DNA of 64,000 nucleotides from Comamonas testosteroni ATCC 11996 (lineage in GTDB: Bacteria > Pseudomonadota > Gammaproteobacteria > Burkholderiales > Burkholderiaceae_C): the NCBI RefSeq assembly GCF_000241525.1, contig NZ_AHIL01000012.1, positions 1 through 64,000 of the forward strand. The letters are read 5' to 3'. The notes beneath the pieces were generated by a model. That model worked only from the letters and a program-made list of their open reading frames with translations, did not search any database and was not told the DNA's origin. A program made the translations under genes and the position numbers. This document shows, piece after piece, positions 9,129 through 17,900 of the stretch. Position 1 is the stretch's first letter. Each line of letters opens with the position of its first letter.

Positions 9129-11474
9129 ATGGTTGAAGCTCCCAACCTGCGCAAAAGCCGCTTGCAGAACCTGCGCCTGAGCTGGCTGCTGCTCAGCACT
9201 TTCCTGCTCGGCATGACCTGGTGGCTCAGCGGCCCGGGGCAGCTGGCACGTCTCAACGGCATTATTCAGGACACCTCGGCCTGGCTGCACCAGCGTCCTG
9301 CCTCGCCCGATGTTGTCATCGTGGCCATCGACGATGACAGTATCGACAGCATAGGCCGCTGGCCCTGGCGGCGTGCACTGCACGCCGCCGTGCTGGAGCG
9401 CATCACCCAAGGCCAGCCTCGCGCCATCGGCATGGATGTGGTCTTCAGCGAGGAAGACTGGGATTACCCCGGAGACGATCTGCTGCTGCAACGAGCATTG
9501 CAAAAAAGCGGCAATGTAGTGCTGCCCGTCACGCGCGCCGCGCAAAGCGCTGCCACCACCCCTTTACAGAGCCTTGCCAGCGAGGCTGCTGCTCTGGGGC
9601 ACACCCAGATGCCTGTGGATGCCGACGGTGTGGTGCGACGCTTTTATGCGCAGGAAGGCAAGGCCGGCCAGCTCTGGTGGCATATGGCGCTGAGCCTGTA
9701 CTGCGTGGGCCAGACCACCCGCCCCTGCCAGCCATCTGCCCCATCTCCAGCAGACCCGGTTGCAGCCAACTCCTGGCAAAGGCTGCAGCCCCAGTTCATC
9801 GCTTTTGCCCGAGCTTCGCGGGACCGCCAGAACAGCCTGGGCTCGCCGTTCACCACCTACTCCTATATCGACATCCTGCGCGGCAATATCCCAGCGGTCG
9901 CTTTTCGCGGCAAATACGTGCTGATTGGAGCCACTGCCGCAGGTCTTGGCGAAAAATTCACAGCCCCCATCGGCTTTGATGCGCGCCTGATCTCGAATGT
10001 GGAAATGCTGGGCCATGTGCTCAACGGCATCCTTCAGGACACACATCTGGAGCCAGCCTCTGCCACGCTCAACCGCAGCCTCAATCTGCTGCCCGTGCTG
10101 CTGGGCCTGCTGGCTCTGGCCTGGCTCGGGCCTTCTGGCGGGCTGATCTCCAGCATCCTGCTGGCCTTGCTCAGTCTGTCGATAGCCGGTTTGGCGCCAC
10201 GTTGGGGTCATGTGCAGACAGCCCCCGCTGCGGCACTCCTGAGCCTGTCGCTTGCCTACCCGCTCTGGAGCTGGCTGCGCCTGCGCGCCGCCACACGCTT
10301 TCTGGCTCTGGAGCTGCGCGATCTGCAAGGCCAGGTCCTGCCCGCGCCCTCGCTCAAGAGCGATGCATTCGATCAGCGGATCGACGCTGTGGAGCAAGCC
10401 TCGCGCCAGCTGCGCGCATTGCATCATTTCGTCAGCGAAAGCCTGCGCCAGCTTCCCTCGGCCACTTTTGTCTGCGACCGCGAAGGACTGCTGCTGCTTG
10501 CCAACACGGCCGCGCACCGCTATATCGAAAGCCTGGGGCACAAACTCCAGCAAGGCGACGATCTGGTCGCCCTGCTCCACGGCCTGAACAGCGCCAGCAG
10601 CGACGGCGGCCGCGCTGCCAGCAACACACCACTGCTCACACACAGTGCATTGCAGCAAGCCACTCTGTCACGCCAGAGCGAAGGGCGCGACACCCAGGGC
10701 CGCCACTTGATGTTGCTGAGCCAGAGCTTCGAGGCGCCGCCTACCACGGGCTGGCTCATCACCCTGGTCGACATCAGCGACCTGCGCAGTGCACAGGCCC
10801 AGCGCGACCAGGCCATGCAGTTCATCTCCCACGATATCCGCGCCCCGATAGGCTCCATCATCACATTGCTGGAGATGCAGCGCACAGGCAAGCGCATCGA
10901 GTCGCAAGATGCACTGCTTGACCGCATTGAGGGCTATGCCCAGTCGTCTCTTGAGCTGGCAGACGATTTCGTGCATCTGGCCAGAGCCCAGCAACAGCAA
11001 TACCGCAGCGAGGTTCTGGATCTGGGTCTGCTGGCGGATCAGGCCGTCTCGGATTGCTGGACCCTTGCCCAGCAGCAGAACATGCAACTGGCGTTCGAGC
11101 TGCCGGATGCCGAAGCCTGCGTGCATGGCGACCCCGGTCTGCTGCACCGCGCCGTCATCAATTTGCTGACCAATGCCATCAAGTACGGCAAGCCGCAAGA
11201 TACCGATGCCAGCGCCCTTGTGGAAATCCGTATTGTTGAGCAAGGCAGCCAATGGGGCATTGCCGTGCGCGATCACGGCCCCGGCATGGATGAGGAGTCG
11301 CTGACCAGGCTCAGCCAGCCCTTCGAGCGCCTGCAGCAGCACCAGCGCATGGATGGCGTGGGCCTGGGCCTGGCCTTCACGCGCACCGTGGCACAGCGTC
11401 ATGGCGGCAGCCTGCAGATAAGCAGCCAGCTGGGCCAAGGCAGCAGCTTCACATTGCTGATACCCAAAGCCTGA
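9129..11474 (+). CDS. CHASE2-domain sensor histidine kinase
   Basis: 781-residue membrane sensor kinase. One N-terminal membrane helix (about 18-36) is followed by a CHASE2 domain (about 45-300, with VVIVAIDDDSIDSIGRWPW and the VFRGKYVLIGATA-like segment VAFRGKYVLIGATAAG), then three closely spaced membrane helices (about 320-395). A PAS-like segment follows, then HisKA with SHDIRAPIGS (H568) and HATPase with NLLTNAIKYG, DHGPGMD and GVGLGLA. This order is typical of CHASE2 kinases. The upstream OmpR regulator is the likely substrate. The stimulus is unknown. A strong hairpin terminator follows directly. Confidence 0.93.
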   Translation: MVEAPNLRKSRLQNLRLSWLLLSTFLLGMTWWLSGPGQLARLNGIIQDTSAWLHQRPASPDVVIVAIDDDSIDSIGRWPWRRALHAAVLERITQGQPRAIGMDVVFSEEDWDYPGDDLLLQRALQKSGNVVLPVTRAAQSAATTPLQSLASEAAALGHTQMPVDADGVVRRFYAQEGKAGQLWWHMALSLYCVGQTTRPCQPSAPSPADPVAANSWQRLQPQFIAFARASRDRQNSLGSPFTTYSYIDILRGNIPAVAFRGKYVLIGATAAGLGEKFTAPIGFDARLISNVEMLGHVLNGILQDTHLEPASATLNRSLNLLPVLLGLLALAWLGPSGGLISSILLALLSLSIAGLAPRWGHVQTAPAAALLSLSLAYPLWSWLRLRAATRFLALELRDLQGQVLPAPSLKSDAFDQRIDAVEQASRQLRALHHFVSESLRQLPSATFVCDREGLLLLANTAAHRYIESLGHKLQQGDDLVALLHGLNSASSDGGRAASNTPLLTHSALQQATLSRQSEGRDTQGRHLMLLSQSFEAPPTTGWLITLVDISDLRSAQAQRDQAMQFISHDIRAPIGSIITLLEMQRTGKRIESQDALLDRIEGYAQSSLELADDFVHLARAQQQQYRSEVLDLGLLADQAVSDCWTLAQQQNMQLAFELPDAEACVHGDPGLLHRAVINLLTNAIKYGKPQDTDASALVEIRIVEQGSQWGIAVRDHGPGMDEESLTRLSQPFERLQQHQRMDGVGLGLAFTRTVAQRHGGSLQISSQLGQGSSFTLLIPKA

Positions 11475-11488
11475 GCCCAGAGACGAAA

Positions 11489-11526
11489 AAGCCTCAGAAC
11501 TTTTCAGTTCTGAGGCTTGACGTTTT
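11489..11526. terminator. Intrinsic terminator after the CHASE2 kinase gene
   Basis: A 13-bp perfect stem (AAGCCTCAGAACT and its complement) with a short TTTC loop is followed after three bases by TTTTTT. A run of A precedes it, so it may also work for transcripts from the right, such as the tRNA-Arg gene. Confidence 0.9.
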
Positions 11527-11530
11527 TTGG

Positions 11531-11604
11531 TGCGGCTGGCAGGAATCGAACCCACGACCCCTTGGTTCGTAGCCAAGTACTCTATCCAGCTGAGCTACAG
11601 CCGC
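11531..11604 (-). tRNA. tRNA-Arg (anticodon ACG)
   Basis: Complete cloverleaf on the minus strand: acceptor arms GCGGCTG/CAGCCGC pair fully, the anticodon stem CTTGG/CCAAG encloses the loop CTACGAA (anticodon ACG), the T loop is TTCGATT and the discriminator base is A. CCA is not encoded. It decodes CGU/CGC/CGA after A34 deamination by TadA (known for this isoacceptor). Confidence 0.95.
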
Positions 11605-11720
11605 AACAGGGTTGTATTCTAGCAGCGCAAAAACGGCTCCCGGACCAAATCGACAACTTTTTCGCGTGCATGCAAAGAAAAAGCCTGCCATCGATGAAGA
11701 CGGCAGGCTTTCATGCAGCT

Positions 11721-11766
11721 TGGTAGGGCGTGGCGGACTTGAACCGACGACCAAAGGATTATGAGT
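11721..11766 (-). repeat. Distal attachment site: 46-bp copy of the tRNA 3' end
   Basis: Identical to 23846-23891, running from the encoded CCA through the anticodon region of the CAU tRNA; identity stops right after ATGAGT on the plus strand. It is a tRNA fragment, not a gene. It marks the far end of the island. Confidence 0.95.
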
Positions 11767-11794
11767 TTCGGCAGGTTTGTGCTTGCCTAGGGAA

Positions 11795-11907
11795 GTGTAC
11801 CGAAGTGCACCGAAACCTGCAGAAGCTAAAAGTATTTTAGTGACAGTAAGTTAGCGAAATTTGATGGAGTTCGATAGAACTGGTGGGTGTACCGCTGGTG
11901 TACCGAA
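11795..11907 (+). repeat. Four direct copies of a 10-bp motif, candidate integrase arm-type sites
   Basis: GTGTACCGAA at 11795-11804 and GTGCACCGAA at 11805-11814 are in tandem; GTGTACCGCT at 11887-11896 and GTGTACCGAA at 11898-11907 form a second pair. A fifth copy, ATGTACCGAA, lies at 23758-23767 near the other attachment site. Paired short direct repeats beside each attachment core are what arm-type sites of tyrosine integrases look like; binding itself is inferred. Confidence 0.65.
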
Positions 11908-12019
11908 AAACCCAGGCCAAAAGCCAAACAAGCTCTTCACAAGAGGGTTTGAATTGCCGGTAGAAACTAAGAATTTGCCCTCCTTTCCACATCGTCCAAC
12001 AACTCTATGACCCACACGC

Positions 12020-12259
12020 ATGAAGCGCGAATCGACTCCTTGTTTTAGAGCGTACCTCCAACCAGGTCAACATCTGCCATTACCGGATTGGACAGAAAAC
12101 TTACCCACCGCCTACGAGCGGGCACGTGAAGATTGGTGGAGCCAACTTGATGATGCCAACCGCAAGCACTGGATAGCCCTCTCGGGCGGGAGCGGGACGG
12201 TTACAGACGCTTGGGAAGCATTCCTAGCGAGCAAAGCACGCGGCCCTGTCTTTACATAG
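12020..12259 (+). CDS. Small hypothetical protein of the island
   Basis: 79-residue frame starting at ATG 12020. The composition is protein-like: four tryptophans, a charged helix-like segment YERAREDWWSQLDDANRKHW and a following SGTVTDAWEAFLASKA. Small plasmid-borne proteins with a similar W-rich helix and a final DAWEAF-like segment are known to me only from memory. No Shine-Dalgarno is visible and no function can be given. It lies between the arm-type sites and the origin-like repeats. It could still be a chance frame. Confidence 0.45.
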   Translation: MKRESTPCFRAYLQPGQHLPLPDWTENLPTAYERAREDWWSQLDDANRKHWIALSGGSGTVTDAWEAFLASKARGPVFT

Positions 12260-12271
12260 ACCCTTAGCAAC

Positions 12272-12365
12272 TACTGCACTGGCACTGCAGATTCACGGCC
12301 TTATCACTGCACTTACACCGCAAGTTCACTGCATCGCCACTGCAGTCTCACTGCAAATTCACTGC
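12272..12365 (+). repeat. Array of nine degenerate 11-bp repeats, core CACTGC
   Basis: The hexamer CACTGC or a one-base variant starts at 12272, 12283, 12294, 12305, 12316, 12327, 12338, 12349 and 12360, exactly 11 bp apart each time. Variants are TACTGC (12272), CACGGC (12294) and CACCGC (12316). The flanking bases tend to TT before and A after. One-turn spacing puts all copies on one face of the helix, as for multi-subunit protein binding. It lies in the gene-free part of the island replicon. Confidence 0.85.
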
Positions 12366-12584
12366 CCCAACAGGACGCCATCACATGTGCTCGCAATGGA
12401 GCACATTTCGGCTTGCGTGTGCCACTCATTAACTCAATGATTTAAAAAGAAAAAATCATTAAAAACCACCTACAGCGTGTCACGTTCTTTATGTTCCACT
12501 AAGCAGCGAAGTTCGTTCAGTTGAGTTGCCGCAGTGTCCAAGACACTCCATCGAATATCGACCACGTGCCGCAATGCAGTCGGT

Positions 12585-12656
12585 ATCAGCAAAACATCAG
12601 CAACTCTCAATAGGGCATCAGCAAAAGATCAGCAGAACATAAGCAAAAGATCAGCA
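12585..12656 (+). repeat. Array of 11-bp repeats, unit ATCAGCAAAAG
   Basis: ATCAGCA starts at 12585, 12596, 12617, 12628 and 12650, with ATAAGCA at 12639. Spacing is 11 bp except one 21-bp interval that skips a decayed position. The sequence differs from the CACTGC array and from the downstream iterons, so it is a second class of binding site in the same origin-like region. Between the two arrays is an A+T-rich inverted repeat (AATGATTT at 12436-12443 and AAATCATT at 12453-12460). Confidence 0.82.
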
Positions 12657-12866
12657 AGCCCTAAAGAGTTGACCTCAGGATGCGCTTAAGGACGCGCATT
12701 TCCACCTTCCCCTCAGGCCATCCATTTGGCAGACCCGCACCGGCCAAGGCCTGGAAAAAATCCAAGTAACGCCAGCGCTCAAAAAGCAGAGGCCAATTTT
12801 TCCAAGCGGAGCGTGGGCGGATGGCCTGCACCCAGCAGTTGCTCGATATAGCCCATGCATAACTGT

Positions 12867-12913
12867 CTATCCACAGCTCACGCTAGGTAAAAAGAAGGTA
12901 ATAAGAAGGTAAA
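12867..12913 (+). other. DnaA-box-like site next to A-rich 11-bp direct repeats
   Basis: CTATCCACA at 12867-12875 matches the DnaA box TTATCCACA at 8 of 9 positions. Directly after it, AAGAAGGTAAT (12892-12902) and AAGAAGGTAAA (12903-12913) are in tandem, with a weaker copy at 12881-12891, again at 11-bp spacing. The A-rich stretch continues to about 12938. The order DnaA box, A+T-rich repeats, iterons is that of a theta-type plasmid origin with its unwinding element; the role is inferred. Confidence 0.6.
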
Positions 12914-12967
12914 GGGCAAAAAATTGACAAAAAAACCAATGATGACAATACCTTGAAGACACCCTGC

Positions 12968-13046
12968 GCGATGCTATGCGGATAAAGCGCGACGCTATGC
13001 GGATGAAGAGCGATGCTATGCGGAAAGGGGCGCGACGCTATGCGGA
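12968..13046 (+). repeat. Four iterons of the island replicon, core GCGAYGCTATGCGGA
   Basis: The 15-bp core occurs at 12968-12982, 12989-13003, 13010-13024 and 13032-13046, differing only by T or C at the fifth base, at intervals of 21, 21 and 22 bp (two helical turns). A fifth, inverted copy lies at the end of the trfA-like gene (14730-14744). Iterons near an initiator gene are the binding sites of TrfA-like proteins in known plasmids, so this is the best candidate for the replication origin. Confidence 0.88.
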
Positions 13047-13049
13047 AGT

Positions 13050-13223
13050 TCTGAGCAACCTCTGTACCCGAACTGGGGTCTGTGGTCTAGCGTGTTGAAT
13101 GAGTCGGCCTGCCATCTGCATGGCACCGGGAGTTGGGTCTTCTTGATGAATGCGTTTGCGAAGCACTGGAACATCACGGACCTAACGATTGCCAATCTAG
13201 AAGACTTCGCCAGTTCGTACTGA
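13050..13223 (+). pseudogene. Possible remnant of a protein-coding gene
   Basis: The frame from 13050 to the TGA at 13221-13223 gives 57 residues that look like real protein, for example ESACHLHGTGSWVFL and MNAFAKHWNITDLTIANLED, but it has no ATG in its first part and begins inside the iteron region. It may be the end of a gene truncated when the replicon was assembled. A GTG at 13094 could start a 42-residue peptide. I do not recognise the family. The rest of 13224-13579 holds no gene that I can support; it is A+T-rich near 13430-13500, where a promoter for the next genes is likely. Confidence 0.3.
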
Positions 13224-13579
13224 TGGCGCTGGGCAACCCGTGCCGCCATCGCATGCAGGGTGTTTCCAGCTCACCAATCAGCAACCAGTACCAGGAAATG
13301 CTGGCTCGTCCTCGCTGCCGGAAGTGCAGCCGTTTTCTGCGTGATCAGTTTCAGTTAGGTTCCTGCTCAATAAGTCAGCGCTGCATCATCGAAATAGCTC
13401 GAATCCATGCGCCCAAGCGTTGAAGCAGATAAATTCAAAAAATAAAAAACACATACACGACAACAAGTTAAGCGTTGCTTGTCTCATTTTCACTATATTC
13501 ACCATACTTCCGCTGATCAGTTCATTTGCCCAAACTTCGCTCATACCCGATGTGTTTCGGTTGTTTTTGGAGTAAGAGC

Positions 13580-13795
13580 ATGACAAAAGAACAGACCCTG
13601 GTCAGCAAGTACGGAACTTTGATGACATTGGTGCATTTGGCTCAAGAACTTCATCGTTCGCCCGATGGCCTGCGTATCAGCTTGCGTAGCAATGCAGGAT
13701 GGGCAAGCCAGGTCAATGCGGCACGTAAAAAATTCGGGCGCCGCGTTTATTTCGACACTGCGAAGATTGCCGCCATCATTGATGACATGAGCTGA
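13580..13795 (+). CDS. Small DNA-binding-like protein upstream of the replication initiator
   Basis: 71-residue basic protein starting at ATG 13580, preceded by GGAG at a proper distance; this start is better than an upstream alternative at 13526. The middle, LMTLVHLAQELHRSPDGLRISLR, looks like a helix-turn-helix, and the rest (INAARKKFGRRVYF-like sequence NAARKKFGRRVYFDTAKIAAII) resembles the recognition part of plasmid-borne helix-turn-helix proteins that I recall just before trfA-like genes. It may regulate the initiator or the copy number (inference). It lies 73 bp before the initiator gene on the same strand. Confidence 0.75.
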   Translation: MTKEQTLVSKYGTLMTLVHLAQELHRSPDGLRISLRSNAGWASQVNAARKKFGRRVYFDTAKIAAIIDDMS

Positions 13796-13868
13796 GCTAG
13801 GGTTCTGCATGTTGATGTCTGAACTCGTTGATGCGCTGCAAATTGAGGCGTTGCTGCAGTAGTCGCGT

Positions 13869-14738
13869 ATGGAGGATTCATTCGAGTGTCTTAAACAACG
13901 CGCAGACGAAGCACAGGCTCATGCAGAGATACAACGAGCAGCTCGTAAGCCCGTTGAGTTGTTTCTTCGTGGCTTGGACGATCAAAGGCGTGCCATGCCA
14001 AATCAGATAGCAAGATCGTCACTCTTTGCTCCTATAGCTAGAGGGCGGCGAGAGCAGCTCACCGAGGCACTACTTGTGACGCGCGCAGATGCTGTCATGA
14101 GCTATTCGGGAGAGCAGCTCAATGAAGCTGATGCGGATATTGCGTTGCAACTATTTTTCGAGACCAAAAATCAACCGTTGGGCTTGCCAATAAAGCTTAA
14201 TCGTGCAGCTTTTCTACGTGCGATGGGCAGGCAAACAAGCTTGAGTCAGTACCAGTGGCTCATGAGGCGGATGAAAGCGCTAACCAAGGCAACACTCATC
14301 GTTGAAGCAAGGCGATCGGACGGCAACAGGAAGTACCGAGTGGGGAAATTTGATGCGTTTCACATTGTCCAGAGCTTTTACTATGACCCCGTCACAAAGA
14401 GCTATACCTTCACCCTGGATTCGCGATGGGCAGTGCTATTTGGCAACGAGGAGTACGCCCTTCTGGATTGGGAGAAACGAAAGCAAATAGCCAGGGGACA
14501 AGATATGGCCAAGGCTCTTCAGCGGCTTATAGCAACGTCTAGTGACCTCGTACAGCGCTATTCGCTGGAACGGCTCAAGGAAAAAATGCAGTATCGGGGG
14601 AGGATGCGAGATTTCAAGAAGGCATTAGTGCGAGCATGCCAGGAACTTGAGCGTTTGAGCATCGTTGCCAATAGCAAAGTCGAGATGAGTACAAAAGGCA
14701 AGCAACAGCTATCGCTTTGGATAGCTGTATCCGCATAG
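13869..14738 (+). CDS. trfA: TrfA-like plasmid replication initiator
   Basis: 289-residue protein related to TrfA, which starts replication of IncP-type plasmids by binding iterons and recruiting the host DnaA and DnaB. Family features seen are MPNQIARSSLFAPIARGRRE near residue 40, MSYSGEQLNEADADIALQL near 77, and a two-winged-helix body with RAAFLRAMGRQTSLSQYQWLMRR and the YYDPVTKSYTFTLDSRWAVLF segment. The ATG at 13869 is the first start after an in-frame stop. Its stop codon lies inside an inverted iteron, which suggests autoregulation or a coupling of gene and origin. A+T content is higher than in chromosomal neighbours. Confidence 0.9.
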   Translation: MEDSFECLKQRADEAQAHAEIQRAARKPVELFLRGLDDQRRAMPNQIARSSLFAPIARGRREQLTEALLVTRADAVMSYSGEQLNEADADIALQLFFETKNQPLGLPIKLNRAAFLRAMGRQTSLSQYQWLMRRMKALTKATLIVEARRSDGNRKYRVGKFDAFHIVQSFYYDPVTKSYTFTLDSRWAVLFGNEEYALLDWEKRKQIARGQDMAKALQRLIATSSDLVQRYSLERLKEKMQYRGRMRDFKKALVRACQELERLSIVANSKVEMSTKGKQQLSLWIAVSA

Positions 14739-14744
14739 CGTCGC
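14730..14744 (-). repeat. Inverted iteron overlapping the end of trfA
   Basis: The complement of this segment is GCGACGCTATGCGGA, identical to two of the four iterons at 12968-13046, but in opposite orientation. It spans the trfA stop codon (14736-14738). Downstream, 14745-14906 holds no gene and separates the convergent trfA and hsdR genes. Confidence 0.9.
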
Positions 14745-14906
14745 TCTTAGCATCGAGCACCCACTTGGCGCTACTGCAAGGTATGGCTGATGGCAGCGGT
14801 TGCCATGCAGCGGGCGCGCTAGATCAATATGAAACACATCACAACCGCCGCCACATAGCCTTGGGCACTACCCAAAATCAGCGATTAGACCTCCCGCATA
14901 ACCGAT

Positions 14907-17900
14907 CTACTTCTCGTAACGGTGGAAATTGGGGGTACTCCCCTGCACCAGCAGATCAAACACAACCCGCGCAAAGTTGGCCGCTTTGTCTGGGTCGGCC
15001 AGCAACTGCATCATCTGGTTCTGGTGGGCTTCGCTGCTGTCCATGATGGCGTCGTCTATCGCCTTAGAGAAGTCGCCCAGCATGGCCTGTTCGGGCGAGT
15101 TATTCTCGATCTGCTTCATCACCTTGGCGTTCTCGCCCACCTTGTCGCGGATGGTGTAGACGTAGTTCACCATGTCCTTGTCGGTGAGCTGGTCGGTAAC
15201 AAACACCTCGTTCAGGCGGTGGATGATCTGCGACAGAAACTCTTCCTTCTTGTCCTGCGGCTTAGCCGTACCCAAGCCTTCGCCGGGCTCCAGCTTGTAG
15301 TCCGCGCTGTTTTCTTTGAGCACCAGATCCTGCTGGCGTATCTTGGCCACACGGTAGTGGCTCAGCACCACGTTGCCCAGGTCAATGTCGTCTTCCTCAA
15401 GCAAAGTTTCGCGCAGCATGGGCCGCAGGTTGCGGGCGTATAGGCTCAGCTTTTCCAGGTCGGTGTCGTCGTAATCCACGATCTGCGACATGAACTCGTA
15501 AAACCGCACAAAGGTGCCCAGGTCTTTCTTGAAAATTTCCAGGGCGTCCTTTTCCTTCTGACATTCCTTCAGGCTTTTCTCGGCGTTTGCAATCAGCACA
15601 GCATCGCCCGTCTTCTGGGTGCGATCAAACATCTCCTTGGCGATCTTGAAAGCCTCCACCGCTGATTTGTAGCGCAGCTGCCAGCGTTGCACCGCCGGCT
15701 TGCAAATGTTGGCAATGGCCGCGTTGCTCTTGTTCTTCACATAAAACGCCGCGCAGAACTGCTCCACCTCCTGCCACGTAAAAATGCTCCCTGCCCGCAG
15801 CTTGTCCTGCAGCGCAAAGATCAGGTTCGGGTCCGACACATCCAGCAGCTCTGCCGTCTGGTAGTACGGCTGAAACGCCTCCAGAATCTCATCCGACTCA
15901 TTGAAGAAATCCAACACATAGGTGCCCGTCTCGGCCTTGTTCGGGTAGGTGCGGTTCAGGCGCGACAGCGTCTGCACGCACTCCACCCCGACCAGCTTCT
16001 TGTCCACATACATAGCGCACAGCTTGGGCTGGTCAAACCCGGTCTGGAACTTGTTGGCGACGATCATCACCTGGTAGTCGTCCGAATCGAAAGCCTTGCG
16101 CATGTCGCGGCCCTTGAGGTTCGGGTTCATATTCGTCTCGGTGAACTTCTCGCCGATCTGGCCCGCCGCAGCCGGGTCTTTGTCGGTGAACTCCACCTCA
16201 CCCGAAAACGCCACCATGGCGTGAATCTTCTGATAACCCTTGTCGGTTATGTACTTATCAAAACACTGCTTGTAGCGCACCGCCTCCTTGCGCGAGCTGG
16301 TCACCACCATGGCCTTGGCCTGCCCGCCCAGCAAGCCCATCACGTTGTCTTTGAAGTGCTCCACGATCACCATCACCTTTTGGGCAATGTTGTGGTCATG
16401 CAGGCGCACCCATTGGTTCAGCTTGACCTTGGCGCGCTTGCTTTCCACCTCGGCATCGGCGTCCTGCACCTTCAGGGCCAGCTTGTAAGCCACCTTGTAG
16501 TTGGTGTAGTTCTTCAACACGTCGAGGATGAAGCCCTCCTCAATCGCTTGGCGCATGCTGTACACGTGGAAAGCCGCAGGCTTGTTGGTGGCGGAAGGCA
16601 CCTCGTCCGGGCGCGGAACGCGGCCAAACAGCTCCAGCGTCTTGGCCTTGGGCGTGGCGGTAAAAGCAAAGTAGCTCAGGTTGCCCGATGCGCGGCGCGA
16701 CGCCACCGTGGCGGCAATGATGTCGTCGCTGTCCAGTTCCGCAGTCTCATCCCCCGCTTCACCGGCCTCCTTCATCAGTACTTCTTTAAGCTGCCGCGCC
16801 GTGGAGCCGCTTTGCGACGAATGCGCCTCGTCCGCAATGATGGCGTAGCAGCGCTCCTTCAGGCTCACGCTGTTTTCAATCGCCTTCAGCACAAAAGGAA
16901 AGGTCTGGATGGTGACGATGATGATAGGCTGGGCCGACTCCAGGGCTGCGGCCAGCTTTTCAGACTTGGAACCATCGCCCTCTTTGTTGTTGATGCGCCC
17001 CACCACGCCATCGGTGTGCTCGAACTGGTAGATCGTGTCCTGCAACTGCGCATCGAGCACCGTGCGGTCCGTCACCACAATCACCGAGTCAAACTGCTTT
17101 TTGCCGTCATGCTTGTACAGCGACGAGAGCTGGTGCGCCACCCAGGCAATGGAGTTGGACTTGCCCGAGCCCGCGCTGTGCTGAATCAGGTACTTCTGCC
17201 CCGGCCCCTCGCTGCGCGCCGCCGCCAGCAGCTTGCCCACCACGTCCCACTGGTGGTAGCGCGGGAAGATCAGGCTTTCCTTCTTGTACTTGCGGCCTTC
17301 CCAGTCTTCCTTGTCCTCAATCTGCAGGTGCACAAAGCGGGCCAGGATGTTAAGGAGGTTGTCTGGCAGCAGCACCTCGTTCCACAGGTAATCGGTGGCG
17401 TAGCGGTTAATGTCCTGCGGCACATCGTTGCCCGCGCCGCCGTCTGCCGTGCCTTTGTTGAAGGGCAGAAAGTACGTGCCCTCCCCCTCCAGCTTGGTTG
17501 CCATGTGCACCTCGTACTGGCTCACCGCAAAATGCACTAGCGCCCCGCGCTTGAAGGTCAGCAGCGGCTCCGGCTTGCGCGCCACGGGGTCAACGGGCAG
17601 GCGCGTGGTTTTGTACTGCCGCACAGCGCGATCCACCGCCTGCTTGAATTCGCTCTTTAGCTCCAGCGTGGCTACCGGCAGGCCGTTGACGAACAGCACC
17701 AGGTCAATGCGCCACGCTTTTGCCTTGGTTCCGGTCTCGGCCAAATGAGCTTCGGACGCCCACGGGCTGTACACCAGCTCCGGCACCACACGCAGGCGGT
17801 TTTTGGCGTAGCGGGCCAGCGTGTCCGGGTTCAGATCGTGCTCGGGCTTGAACTGGCACAGCGACAGGCGCGCATTGCGGTCGCGCAGCTCGTGGCGCAG

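Noticed and set aside
11721-11766. A second tRNA gene at the left island end
   Set aside because: Only the 3' part of the tRNA is present; the sequence departs right after the anticodon loop, so no cloverleaf can form.
12272-12656. Short regular repeats considered as a CRISPR array
   Set aside because: Units are 11 bp without unique spacers of 25-40 bp, and no cas genes are present.
12675-12860. 61-codon minus-strand frame in the origin region
   Set aside because: No ribosome-binding site, unusual composition, and it lies within an origin-like region of repeats.
13133-13423. 96-codon frame between iterons and the small helix-turn-helix gene
   Set aside because: Translation is rich in Cys, Arg and Ser without protein-like pattern, and an alternative frame (13050-13223) in part of it looks more natural.
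15687-17540. 617-codon open frame on the plus strand opposite hsdR
   Set aside because: It is antisense to conserved motor motifs of hsdR, has low-complexity His/Leu/Val-rich translation and no ribosome-binding site.
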